A stretch of 64,000 nucleotides of DNA from Ilyonectria destructans (taxonomy: Eukaryota; Ascomycota; Sordariomycetes; Hypocreales; Nectriaceae), in contig JAHEWK010000011.1 in assembly GCA_020740775.1 (NCBI GenBank), forward strand, positions 1,922,001-1,986,000. The letters run 5' to 3'. The notes beneath the pieces are model-generated. The model had not been told where the DNA came from. It worked only from the letters and a program-made list of their open reading frames with translations, and ran no database searches. Each line of letters begins with the position of its first letter. Within the stretch, counting starts at the first letter, position 1. A program made the translations under genes and the position numbers. Positions 41,343-54,294 of the stretch are shown piece by piece.

Positions 41343-44300
41343 TTACTCATTGCGCTCCTCCCCGAAAATTGTCCTCTTCAACTTCTCCTTCTCACCACTA
41401 CTCTCGCACATGTCGCGGAAGACGCCGCCCTCCTTATCCCAGAGCTCGCGCGGGGAGCCAAACTCGGCGACGCGGCCATCGCTGAGGACGAGGATGCGGT
41501 CGAAGTCGGCAATGGTGCTGAGGCGATGGGCGATGACGACGAGGGTGCTGTCAGTGAACTCCTCGCGGATGCTGCGCTGGATAAGAGCGTCGGTGGCCAT
41601 GTCGACGGCAGATGTGGCCTCGTCGAGGACCATGATCTTGGGGCGCGCGACGATGGCACGCGCGAGGCACAGAAGCTGGCGCTGGCCCTGCGAGAGGTTA
41701 CCTCCGGACTCGGAGATGGGACTTGACAGGTCTCGGAAGACGTTGGTGTTCTTAGGCGCGAGCGTCGACGTTGCGGTTGAGGCGGGTGCCGTCGCGGGCT
41801 CGTTGGCTGGTGTTGCAGGCTGCGAGTCGACCAGGTGGACGCGAGCAAGGGAGTCGCGGAGTTCCTCGTCGGTGTTGTCATCGAAGGGGTCCAGGTTGGA
41901 CCGGACGGTTCCGGAGAACAGCACGGGATCCTGTGGGATTGTTAGACAGTGTAGATGATTCAACAAAAAGGAGGCATTCTTACCTGGGGGATAATTGCTA
42001 GACGCGATCTCAAACTGTGGAGATGGACCTTGGAGATATCCAGACCGTCAATGACAACGCTGCCTGAACGCGCTTCCAAGAAACGGAACAGCGCGAGGGT
42101 CAGTGAAGACTTTCCAGCACCAGTACGGCCTACGACACCCACGCGCTCGTTGTTGTTGACCGTGAAGGAGATGCCCTTCAACACAGGCGGCAGATCAGGA
42201 GCATACGCTACTTCAAGGTCTTTGACTTCCATGGTACCCGAGCTGGGCCAAGCGGCCGGTGGCTTCTCGCCGTCGAGCGACTCCGTCTCCAGCTCCGTGT
42301 ATTCCACGACACGTTCCGTCGAGTTCATGTTGAGTTCCATGGCGGCGTAGTTGCGAATCGTCCAGAGAATGCTCTCGGCAAAGTCGAGCGCAAAGGACAA
42401 GGTGAAGCCGGCCAGGGCGGCATCCATATTGGGGCTGAGGATGACGATGATTCCGACGATGGTGGAGAACACTGTACCGACGATAGCCATACGGAATCCC
42501 ATCCATCGGTTTACGAGCCACATGTACGATGTGATCATGTCCCAACTGTCGAGGTTGCTGTACATGCGTTCGACGTAGACTCGGGTCTTGTGGAAGCCGC
42601 GAATCGTGGACACGCCCGAGAGGGCTGCGTTGAAAAGCTCAAAGACGGGAGACTTGGAGGTGCTCTCAAGTCGCTTCAGGGGTCGGGCGCCGTGGAGATA
42701 TTTCCTTGCGATCATTATGCCAACGCCGAGGAGGAGAAACGCCAAGGGGACGACGTAGCGGGACGCGAAGAAAGCAGCGACGCAGACACCAACCAATGCG
42801 AGCAGGTTGGCGAAAAACATGGTCATGTCTAGGGAGATGCGGCTGTCAATGATATTAAAATCGGAGGTGAACCGGTTCAGAACTCTGCCAACGGGGACTG
42901 TGTCAAGCCATCGCAGGGGAGCGTGAAGAACAGTAAAGAGCATCTTGTTGAAGAGTGCCCTGCTGGCCTTGACGGCCAGGACAAAGCCCCAGAAGAAGCG
43001 CAGTGTTCCAACAACAGCCGTAGCGATGGAGATTGCAATATAAATCCAGAGATAGTAGGATAGATCGTGCTGAGCCTCGGTGGCGTGTAGACCAGAGGTT
43101 GGGTGGAATGGCTGTTGTTGGATAGCGAAGGCAGAGGCATAGCCATGTTCGTCTTGAAGGCTGGCTTTGGAGAGGTCATCATCAGACTGTCCGGTCCAAA
43201 TTCGCAACCACCACGCTCGACCTGTTTAGACGTTAGATGACGAACACTATCAGGGGGCGCTCATTCAACTTACCAAGAATACCTGCCTCGAAACTAAAGA
43301 AAATTATGGCGGAGATGGCCCAGAGACGCACACCACCGCTGTCTTTCAAGTAGGTCAGGTAGACGTGCCTTTTCACCACACCCTTCTCGCGAGTCTCTTC
43401 CTGGATGAATTGCTTGGCGTCCTTGGAAGGTGTCTTTTGTAGCTCGTTGCTCTCTTCGTTATCGATGGGATCGGTGATTGAGGGGGCCCCCGAGTTGACA
43501 ACGGTGGAAGCTTCCGCCGTCTCGTCGTCCATGATTTCCAGTTCCGTCTGCTCGTGCAGTCGAATCTCTTCCATAATTCCATCCCGCGTGAGGTCAGATA
43601 CCAGCCCTGCGTGCATAACGGTGCCCTCGCCAAGCTCAACGATGAACTTGGCCTTGGACTGAACCAAAGCCACATGATGGGTGACGAGAATTCGGGTCCT
43701 TCCCTTGCAGATATCACCAGCAACACACTTCTCGAAAATGTGGCGACCAACATGAGCATCGACAGCACTGAAAACGTCATCCATGACGAGAATCTCAGCT
43801 CGAGAGTAAACAGCTCGGGCCAGAGTCACACGCCATTTCTGTCCACCACTCAGATTGATACCGTTGGCGCCAAGCTCGGTTTTATCACCGTCTGTCAGGA
43901 TTCCAAGGTCCTTCTTCAGCGCACAAACCTCGATAACCTTGTTGTAACGCTCCTCGACAAAAGGAAGGCCAAACAGAACATTGTCTCGGAACGAGGCGCT
44001 CTCTAGCCACGGGGTCTGGCCAACATAGGCCACCGAGCCCGGGATGATCCAGTTGCCAGGGTGCGCCTCGCTGTCGTTGCGCTCGGCGGGGGAAAGCGTC
44101 GAGGGGACGCGGATGGAACCCTCCAACAAGTCTGTCTCCCCAAGAATTGCAGAAAGTACAAGACTCTTTCCAGTTCCCGTCTTACCTGAGATGACCGAAA
44201 GTTCGCCGGCAGGAAACGAGAAGTTGAGGTTTCGTAGAATGAATCTGTCCTCATCGGTAGTCTTCTCGTCAACGGGCCAAGAGATCGAAGCGTCGTCAAA

Positions 44301-46250
44301 CCCAACCTCAGAACCCTCAGAAAGGGTATTTTCCATCTCGGGCCCATTAAGGTACTCTTCGATTCGCTTGATAGAGACAAGGGTATCAACTCCGATGGTG
44401 ATAAGCTCGGGAAGAGCTCCCAGTGTCAATTCCAGCGCTTTGAAGATTCCAATGCTGACGAAAGCCACAGAGGGCAACAGCCGACCATTGATGATGGCGT
44501 ACACAGCAAGCGACGTGGCAGCAAGCAGAATCGGGCTGACAACCCAGCAGGCAAAGAGACCAGTGTCTGCAAGAAAAAGCTTCCACAGCGTTCTCAGCTC
44601 TCGTTCCCTCATCGTGCGAATACGACTCTCCCATTTCGCCTCCAAGGCAGAAAATTTGATCTGCCGCATTCCCAGGAGAGCTTCGTTGACGACAGCCAGT
44701 TTCTCGTCGCGGAGTTTCATCAGATTCTCGGACTTGGCCATGAGCATCTTGGAGAGGTAGGTATTGGCGGGGAGGGTGAGAGCCCAGGCTAGGATGCCTA
44801 CGGTGAATGGAATCCATCCGATCAGCTGCACAAGGAAGGTAGAGCAGATGGCGAGCTTGGCGAAGCTGTTTATGATCATGAATTGATACGCAGAGAAATT
44901 CGAGATGCGTTGAGCGTCAACGCCGACCAGGTTGACAATAGCTTGGCGGGACTTGAGAACACTCGAGTCCTCGGATGGTGCATCGTCATCTTCCTTGGAG
45001 TCGTCCTTGTTTGCATCGTCTTGGGAATCGGCAGTTTCCTTGGATTTCTCGACAGCCTTGACATTCTTGCGCCGCAGCGATTTCTCGAACACGAGAGTCG
45101 ACATTTGAGCTCGGATGGGCAGGGCCATGTCCGCAAAGGAGTACCAGAAAACCCATCCTTCCATCCACTAATAACAATGTGAGTCCTTGTGGCAGAAATT
45201 AGGAAGACAACGAAAGGGGCTTACCGCGTCAAGCAAATTGAAGATTGCCATCCAGATGATGAGGGCCCAAAGCTCCATAGTAGCCGTATGGCCCTTGCCT
45301 CGTTCCTCGAGAATTCTAATGATGCGCAACATGATCCAAAATGGCAAGATACCCAAGAAATTTCGGAAGATGGTCACCGACCACTGGAAGGCGACACCGC
45401 CCTTGTATGCCCAGATCAAGGAGCGCAACAAGCTACCCTCAAATTTGAATGCATCCCAATCGTTCTTCAAATCTTCAGCGCGGAGTTTGAGGTCAGGTAG
45501 GGGCATATCAGCAGCATCGAGGTCGTTCTTCGTGGAAGCATGGTGGAGGAGCGGCTCCACCCAGGTCCAAGTGTATCTGTTGAGCGCAGAAACAGTCCAT
45601 TGACGGTCGACCTTACGGCCCTTGAAGAAGACATCGGGTCTTCGCGGGATCAGAACGCTAGCGACGCTCAGAGCAATGACACCAATGGCGTTGACAGCGC
45701 GGAGGATGACAACAGGGTCCTTGTGGCTAGCTACTTGTCGCACGACGAGAGTCAAATGAGGGATAGTGAGAGATGCAACAATGAGGGTCGAGGCAAGAAG
45801 CCACAATCCCAGATCGTGCGATCTCACTGAAGAATGGTGAGCGCCCAAAGAGATGGCATGAATTAAAATGAGAAACTGCCGGTTATCATGTCAGTGGACG
45901 ACCTCTTCACATCCCTTGTCCAGAGTGGGGAAACTCACCCAGGCAGCTGTGATCAGCCAATTTTCCCAGAATAGTCCATATTTAGATTGTTGGAGAGTTG
46001 AGAGGACAGAAATCGCAATTGACGTCCCAGCGCCAACGGCCGACAAGAGAAGAATTGCAGTCTTGGTCTTGCGGTTCGAGAACTCAGCGATACTCTCGGG
46101 CGTGGCCTTACCATCGGCGTCCTCATAGAAGTTGTCTTTAGGAGTTCGATTACGGAATTGTGTGAGAATAGCGAGGATAGCGGGCGAAGCAGATAATGCG
46201 ACAACGACCAGGCCCGCGCCTGTGAGCGGAAGCATGAAGCCTTCGCTCAT
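41343..46250 (-). CDS. ABCC (MRP-type) full-length ABC transporter
   Basis: Membrane exporter of the MRP subfamily, typically carrying glutathione conjugates or organic anions; substrate unknown. Exons on the minus strand: 46250-45939, 45875-45225, 45167-43274, 43221-41984 and 41930-41343, giving 1560 residues. The N-terminal TMD0 shows five hydrophobic stretches, the first being [23 protein letters not shown]1 has Walker [15 protein letters not shown], signature [14 protein letters not shown] and Walker B ILVMDD, with Asp where a catalytic Glu is usual. NBD2 has [28 protein letters not shown] and [12 protein letters not shown], so only site 2 looks fully catalytic, as in other ABCC proteins. 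The frame stays open 40 codons upstream of the chosen ATG but has no other ATG, so a missing 5' exon cannot be excluded. Confidence 0.9.
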
Positions 46251-49200
46251 GATGGGCTCGGCGGTGATTCGTCCCACGAGGATGCGCGTTGGCGGATCGC
46301 CAAGTAACCCCCCCAAAAGAGTGTCGTAGGTCGATGGCGATTCGATCACGATGTCAATGAGTATCGCGTATTATTTTTAACAAGCTTCGAGCAAAGCCAA
46401 CAAACAATAGCAAGAGCTATTGGGATTGAAGTTGAAAACCAACGTCGAAAAGAAACCCGTCGACACAAGCACGGACAACAGTTGCATCCGTCCCGGTAGA
46501 CGTAACAAGTAACCGAGTTAATAAAAAAAAACGGGGAGAGAAGAAATGGAATGAAGCCTGAGGCTGACGAGTGACGCAACGGCCGTCTTCTACTATATAC
46601 CCCAGTCGCATTGGGGTGCTCTGTGAGTACGACGGAGCCTATCCCTATTCTGCAGAAGAAAAAAAACGGAAGTAAATTACGATGTGGCGGAGACAGCACA
46701 AAGGCATCTCCCGTAATGACGGCAGGCTTCTGTGACTGCGACAGCCTGGATCCATCCTTTGATTACTGGAGCCAAGCCCATGAACCCGCTGTCATGGGAC
46801 GGAGGATAAATCTGGCCGGTGGGATATCGAATCTCGAATGTCGGCCTCGTCCTGACGTGCAACCCTCCGGTGACAAACTGAGACCAAACCAGGTACCCCC
46901 GTCGCGTTTGCAAAGTTCCTCTAGCGATCAGCCATGGCGGTGATGGCTGTGACGGCGAGGCATGGGCTTTGGCTTCTTGTTGCGTTACGCGCATGTTTGC
47001 ATGTTGCCTTGGGGCGCTTAAGGCCGGGGGTCAGCACCTGGGAGCAGAGCATGCATGCATATCTTCTCTTGCAGGGATCCATCCCGCTCTGGTGCCGGAA
47101 CGCGCGGGCAAAGACCCCGCAGCGCGGATTCCTGATTAGCCTTGTTCGTCTGGCCGGGATAGAATGGATGGATTGTTGCCTGGGACAGTGATCGGTAATC
47201 ACAATGCACGATCCAGTATAAACCGAGCACACGCGGAGTACATACCTTAGCACACAGCATCATCCCGAGACACACCATAAGCCGTGCCGCCACTCGCAGA
47301 TCAGGAGGCTTGCACGCCGTGCTCCACTGGTCTCTGCCGCCCAGTCATTCGAGTTCCACCATGTTCAAGCTTGCTCATCGTGTCATCTGGTGGCTGCAGA
47401 TGGGGGAAATGCACAGATGGGGTGCAGCAATCACCCCCGTGAGCGGAATATATCTCGGATTAGGGTCCCCGGGTGCCGTATCATCCGACCTGGGGCATCT
47501 GGATGACAAAATCAAGAAATATTGAGTCAGAGATGAAGGATTGAACGACAAAAGGACCCCCAATGTTCAGGTCGGGTTGTGCATTGCCCAGGGACCGTGC
47601 TTAGCGCGCCCGTCCCGGCGTCACGTTTTCGGAAGGAGGCGGGGGGTGCAGGCGGCAGGGGCGCCCGAGGGTCCTATCAGTGCTCCTACCCATGTCGCCG
47701 GCCTCCCTCAAGAGGCGGACCCCACTGGACCACGCTGGACCACACCCAAGCACACCCACACAATCCAGCCTCGTCTGCCTCCTCACTTCCACACTCGCCT
47801 CGTATTGGACCAGTTTCTGAGGTCTCGCCAACCCTTGCCGCAACCTTACATGCACTTCGTCCCTTCTCGACCGTATGTGACTCACTTGACACCCGTGAAA
47901 AAAAACAAGGTATAGCCATACACCGCTTCTGCCCGATTCCTGCATATCCAAGCTTCTTGATCGCCGTATTCCCGCCCGCAAGTTCGCCCACCTGCCAAGC
48001 GAGGATTTCAGCCCTGTCCATGCACATGCACCGGCAAGATTGAAAGCAACCTCTTTGAGGCTCAGTCCGCCCTAGGGAAAATGTGGTTGACTACTCTGCC
48101 TATCTCACAATCACCTTCACATCGGTTGAGTGCGTGCCGGTGGGACGGATAACGCGCTCAATGGTCTGACAATTGTTGCGTACAGCAACAACGAACCACT
48201 CGACCAGCCCGGCATTTCTTCACGTCGACATTCCGACTCAATACGCGCAGCCAGCCAAGACACCAACTCTTCAATGCCCTTCAATAAATCAAACCATGCG
48301 AAGATCAAGATCTCTCGCCATCGATACCCCCACACCCTTCCTCCCAGGGCAGGGCAGCCATAGAACGCTAACCGCATCCTCGTCCCATGGCTGCCAAGTC
48401 CAATCCTTATTCCCAGATGACTCAGTTTCTCTACTCTTATTAGAGGTCCAGGATGACACACTTCTGCAGTCACTACACACGTACATGCCAACACTGTACG
48501 CCATGTTTGAGCAGTCCTCTCCTTCTCCATTTTTTTCAGCTCCCGGCCAATCTTCCTAAGCCTCTCGCTTTTCAACAAGGGGTGATAAGGATGCCCGAAC
48601 GTCAATCCGATTGTCATCCGGGGTGGCGATAATTCTTTCAGAAATAAGCATGCATTAGTGAAAAGACAACTTCAGACAACGTCAAGTGACTCACGGAAAT
48701 CATTGTGGTGAGGTACCGGCGTGACAGCAGCCGTTCTGTGTCCCGTTTCCCCGTCACACTTGTCTTTGATCAACCTTGGCTCGGCAATTGGCCCCAAAAA
48801 AAAGGAAATGAATGACCAAATGCCGGGGCACCAAGGATTTTACCCGCGTAGAAATGGAAGAACTTGGAGCCTCTTGGCCTACTCTGTTCGTAGACTAGGG
48901 CATCAATCCGTCAAGGCCATGTACGAGCCCACGAACATATCCTACAGGTCTAAGTTGTCGAACTGCTTCGCAAACATGATCTGTTGTCAGTATGCCATCA
49001 TCCCCATATAAAACATGTCCCTCTGCATGGCGCCCTCAGCGGACGGACTCCTGCTCTGTAACTCCCTACGCGTGCCTCAAACAGCCCAGTGTTAATAGGG
49101 GAAACTGGCATGTCCGTGAACAGTACGCGAGCACGTCCATTAATGGAGCGCTAAGGGGAGTATAGAAATCGAGGAATGAGAAGCTGGCATTTGTTGCAAG

Positions 49201-49480
49201 ATGATGAAACACGGCCGAGTGGCGCTTCTGGGATTGGTACTCTCAACACCAAGAGCCTTCCTCTGCCAGACCATTCACCAACCAACCATGGAAAGAGCCT
49301 TTCCAAACCATAAGCAGTTACCAATGAACGCATGCTTAGGTACATGGCTGCGTCGAGCTCTCATGCTGCATCCCTCTTGACTTTGAACTTGAGTATTGAC
49401 GAGGAGGACAAGGCTCAGAGGGGACTCATCGCCAACACTCTCAACTTCAACCCCAATTTATATGATGGCTATTGCTATCC
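46251..49480. other. Gene-poor interval, left part
   Basis: Promoter and leader of the minus-strand ABC transporter, then about 2.9 kb with no ORF I can support. Short open frames occur but show no domain, no convincing splice structure and no codon pattern like the neighbouring genes. Base composition is similar to other intergenic DNA here. Confidence 0.45.
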
Positions 49481-51480
49481 TTCACAAATACGTTAGCACG
49501 ATATCACGTCTCGCGAGCGCTCTTCGCCCCCATCCCATTATGGGTAGTAGTCAGATCTGATGGCAGTACGCCGAAGCGGAAAAACTACACCATCGCCGTC
49601 TACTCGTTGCAGCCGTTTCATATCATTTAAGCTACATAAGAGTTGGCATCTTCGATCACCTGCATTAAAATACAATACTCGAAAATGCCATAGCCTGTAT
49701 GGTTGGCTGCTGGGTACCATAGCGTCCAAGTCAGCGCATCGCTCGAGTCGGACCTACTAGCATTAGCGCATGAGTCGGTGCATACGCAGAGTAAACCAGA
49801 ACACCGACATGCTATGTTCGATCTACGGGGATAGCAACCAAAGTTTAGTTAGTAGTCCAAAGAACAAAGTCACATGGGAGAAGACGAACATATCCCATGT
49901 ATAAACCAGCCACTACTCATTCTATCCTTTTCTTCAGTAGAATGAGATTAGCCTTGGTTGCATCTGTGCTAGATAATGGTACTTTCACCCTCATTCGAAG
50001 TTTAGATTCCGTAATACTTAGTGCTAAGTTTAGCTCCCTGGAATCTTCAAGAACCGAGTGGGTAATAGACGCAAACTCACTCGGCCTTGACCACTCTCGT
50101 GTTAGTCGTCAGGATCAGACGAGACACTTGAGGTTTGGACAAGATAGTAGAATGGATTCAATCTCGTTAAGGCTGGATTTTGGATGCGCGTAGCAACCAC
50201 ATCTAACCTCCCTAACTAGTCTACGAACAGCTGTCTCCAGCCTTCTCATCACCTCAATGAATATGCTCAGGCAAGTGTTGGGTCCAAATAGTAGAATGAG
50301 ACCAGATGTTATTATGAGTAGTCTTCAAGGTTCAATCCCAGACCAATGTGATTAGGCGGGGCGTGTAATAGGTGCAATAGGTAGTATATGGTCCACGTTG
50401 GCGGAATCTAGTGTATTTCTCGATTGTTGTCATCGTTTGGGTTCACGACCTGGGACTGATGAATAGAATCTTGCCGTCTAGAAATAGAACATGGAATCGA
50501 AAATATGTATAAAAATGCCCATAATCCTTTTCTTAGGAAGTGGAAAGTTAATATTCATTTTGTCTTCCCTATCTAATATTTTCGAGGATGACGCTGTAGT
50601 TAAGTTGGTCGATTATGCTGCGATGAAGCATTTCGAAACAACGCAAGTATGGGCTTTGATAATATGGCACAAACAATAGCTTTCGACTTCCTCGAATTCT
50701 CTTAACTATAGTGAAAGCCTGTAATTAACTCCACGGTTGCCATGACAAGACTGGAAATTAGAATAGTTACATCGGGAACCTGTCCAGCGGCAAGGTGAGG
50801 AGCCACAGGGCCGACAAGCACGCAGCTTTAATAGTTGAGATATCTCTGATCTTCTAGTCATTTTCTTTAGAACCATGCATAACGCCGTCAGCAATTGTTA
50901 TTGCGCTGCCGTTCGTCTGATGTATATCACGACTTGCTAGCGAAGGGTTACGTTGCGTCCAGAACGCCCTCAGTCGCCGGACAAACTACAACAGTGGCAA
51001 TTTATCTACAATAACGGGGTTGAGTGACAGTGGCAATTTCTATCCGAGGACAGTGCGTCAGTTGCATCGTGTTCGGGTAAGTTAAGGGGGTGCACTAATT
51101 CGACTTCCACCAGATCTTCCGAAGTACGATCTCTCTAAGTTTGATGCGCTTTTTTCTAGAACATGAAACATTGCACAGTTCAATCACGGCCGCGGTGATA
51201 TTGGGGTTTCTCGGCAATCGAAATTATTATGGTGCGATAATCAGTGGGAAGCATCTCGCATAAAGGGGAGCGACAGGAGCACATTGGTGGATTCACCAAA
51301 TACCGTGGGATAGTGCGAACTTGTGCACTCCTTCATCCTGCGGCCACAAACATACATACCTCGCTAGGTGTTCCAGACTTTGTCTAAGAGCTAATTTTGT
51401 GAACTTAAAGTTTAAGGATGGAACTCTACATAGTAGCATTGTCATTGTCATTACCCGACAACTCGGTTAGCAGGACAGAG
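49481..51480. other. Gene-poor interval, AT-richer middle part
   Basis: About 2 kb that reads visibly richer in A and T than its surroundings, with many stop codons in all frames. Short near-repeats occur: TAGTAGAATGRA-type strings at about 49936, 50146 and 50290, and CAGTGGCAATTT at 50992-51003 and 51028-51039. It could be a decayed mobile element or simple spacer DNA. No coding trace of a transposase or reverse transcriptase was recognised. Confidence 0.35.
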
Positions 51481-54294
51481 TTGGCCTTTCGACTCGGTGC
51501 CCCACATCGTTCAGCAGGTAAACCTGGGAGATTGTCAGGAGAGCGAATAACACCCATACGAATGAATATACTCTAACATACATTTCAAATTCGCATTCCA
51601 TAGCCCCGTACTTGTCCTGTTGCTATTGGGCACTCCTAGACTATGGCAGGAACAAATATGAGACCAAAGCTGCATATAAGGCGTCGATCCTGTGTGAGAC
51701 CATTGACCATCACAAGACCTGAGCTGACACGGAAGTGCCCCATTTGAGTGCCCTTGATAAGCCCTTGCACGCACCTATGTCCCTCGGGAATATATCCAAA
51801 ATCCCGCTTGGAGCAGGACTGCATCGGGGATCCGATCCCCTGCAGATCTAAGTGCATGTACGTGCCGGAGTGGACGGCTGTGATGCCGGCAATTGGTCTC
51901 CGTAGCCTGCGCAACATCGGACTCGCAAACAGGGCGGATAGTGGCAATCAATACCTCCGCCCAGGACCTACACCGCTCGTTGGAAACCCCATGTATTCCA
52001 TGTTTCTGCGTGTTCTGGAGATGTAGGTCTCTGCGCCATGCATGAGAGACAAAGCCAACGACACGCCGAGCTGTGGGGGCGGTGGCCAGCCGAAGTCGAG
52101 GAACCAAGGGGGGCCGAACGAAGCCATGAAAAGGCAAAAAAATAATGCTCGTCATTACGACCCAACCATGACGATACTTCCACATGCACATGACGCTTCT
52201 GGACAAGTTAGGTTATCCACAAGCTGGTGGCCACGATGCGGAGAACGAGTCTGTAATTAGGGATCGATTCATATTGCATGATACATGGTTGATGCATGCC
52301 ACGCAGGGTCCCCCAATCCGGGCCCGAGAGCGAGCGAGGCGAGTCGTGTGCTTCGGTTTGGTTTTAACTACTGACTTACGCAGTATGTCGATTCAGGCCG
52401 CTTACCATATGCCGTGTCACGGATGAGAAAGACGGTTAAGGCGATTGGTGGCCGACGCTGACGCCGAGCCTAACACTGACACCACTACTGACACGTTCCC
52501 TGCCGAGAAACGCCAGCGAGTCACTAATTACGACGCGAGACGCCAACAAAGCCAACGGGTTAACTGAAGGCGACATGTCGATCGAGAGGATGTGGGATCA
52601 CTGTACCCTCCGTCCAGAGCGTTGTGTCACCCCAATCTGTGCAGTTGTCTTTGGGCATTTTGTGACCATGAACAGCAGTCATCCATGATGGATGGAATGG
52701 GCTTCCAGCCAACCGGAAATGATGGCTTCTCGCTCCGGGCCCCTCCTCCAAGTTCACGTCTCTCATGTTTCAATCATTCGCTCCCTCATCCTGGTCCCGG
52801 GTCCGCAGGGCTGGATCCCGTTCTCGGCGAAAGGGTTTTTTTTTTGTTTCTGTCTTTGCTTTGCTTTTTATTTTCCTTTTTTAAGGCTCTCAGATCAGAT
52901 CATGTCTCTGGATCCCGTCTCTTGTGAAATCGTAACTGGAGCCCAGCTCGGCTGCAACCAAGCCTTAAGTAGCCCTCCGTCCAAGACTTCCCAGCCGGGT
53001 GTGTTGCCGGGCCGTCTCATCCTCGCATCCGTCGGGGACCTGGAGCCCTGTATTCGTACCCCGTTGGTTGGCAACCTGGAGAGTGTGCGGTCGTGTCTTG
53101 GGTGGTGCGGGTGGTGCCTTGCAAGAAATGTCCGCTAGGGCGCTTACAGGTGATAGGTGCTGAGCTCCATGGTGTGCTGGGGGCCAGAGACCCTGTGCCG
53201 GAGACGCAGCCCAGTGCCCTCAGCTGGCCAGGGCACCTTAATGCGGTGCCCAGCTGCCAGTGCATTGATGACAGGCGTTCCGGCCGGCATGCACATCTCT
53301 GAATAGGATAGGGCCCATTGGGTGCCACTCGCACACCGGGGCTTTGCTGCGTCGTTACTCGCTCGCCGCTCCTCGCCAGGTAGGTGATGTTGCAGCCTTT
53401 GCTGCAGCTGCTGCACCCCGTGGCTGCAGGCGTGTGAGAGGCTTGCATCCAGTTGTCGTTTTGGGGGCAGCGCGGTTCAGGTGCTCCACCTCCGCTGGAA
53501 TCCATCCCGCCCGGTCTTCTAACGCAGCCTACCTGGAAGTGACAAAGCCTGGCTGCTCTGCTACAGAGGCTTGCTTGCACTGACGGCTCAGGCTTTGTGC
53601 AGCGGAACCCAGGGTTTTCGCCCCGTGATACGATCGCCCGGACGCCCGCCCCGGCAAAACGTTCTGCGCCTTACTGCTGTTGGCGCAGGTTTAAGGCTCC
53701 TGAGAATCCGCCAAAATAAACCTCCCCTCCTCCTTTCTCCTCTCGCTTTGTGTCTGCCCTTTCTCCCTTTGTCCCTTTTTCCTTCTCACCATCCATCATT
53801 CGACCCGTCATCCATCGTCCCGCCCGCCAACTCTGCAGGCCCGATTGCCCGCTAAGCCCGCTGGGATCCCCGTCCCCATTCCGCCATTGCCCACTAATTA
53901 CCGCCCAGTCCAGGGCCGACTCGCCTGCAGCTCAAGTGCTCGACTCAGCCTGAGGTCCACACCAGCTCCAGGTCTCCACTCCCCAACTCACCACGCACCC
54001 ACTCACCATTCACCACCCACTGTAACTTACTTACTTGGTGCTACCTAATTAGTCGGTACACAACTTCAACTCCCCGGTTCCCTTCCTTCCGAGCCACGCC
54101 CCTCTTGGTCGTGATCCCGTCGGCCATTTTCTTTCTTCTCCAAACATCACCTCCAACCTCAGCTTCGACCTCGAGTCCAACAGCTCCAAAACTCGCCCAC
54201 TGCCGCGTCGACCCTCTCCTCCCGCCGCCTCGCCAGGCGCCTCCACATGCAGCTCCGTCATCGACCACCCTAGTGTCTCTGCATCGTCGACGCG
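51481..54294. other. Gene-poor interval, right part with CAC2 leader
   Basis: No supportable gene. A T-rich tract lies at about 52839-52876. From about 53710 to the CAC2 start the plus strand is very rich in C and T with repeated CCCACTCACCA-like strings near 53978-54020. This looks like a long transcribed leader of CAC2. Confidence 0.4.

Noticed and set aside
46934..47191. 85-codon plus-strand frame with a hydrophobic start (MAVMAVTARHGLWLLVAL)
   Set aside because: It resembles a signal peptide, but the rest has no Cys pattern or domain. The overlap with other frames gives no extra support.
47579..48043. 154-codon plus-strand frame
   Set aside because: Pro/Ser/His-rich low complexity, overlapped by frames of similar length on both strands, no family features.
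49897..50193. 98-codon plus-strand frame in the gene-poor interval
   Set aside because: No recognisable feature; it lies in the AT-richer block and is probably chance.
53017..53580. 187-codon minus-strand frame
   Set aside because: Low-complexity and overlapped by other frames. No motif or splice structure.
46251..54294. Transposon or secondary-metabolite cluster in the gene-poor interval
   Set aside because: No transposase, reverse transcriptase, terminal repeats, or biosynthetic core enzyme was recognised in any frame.
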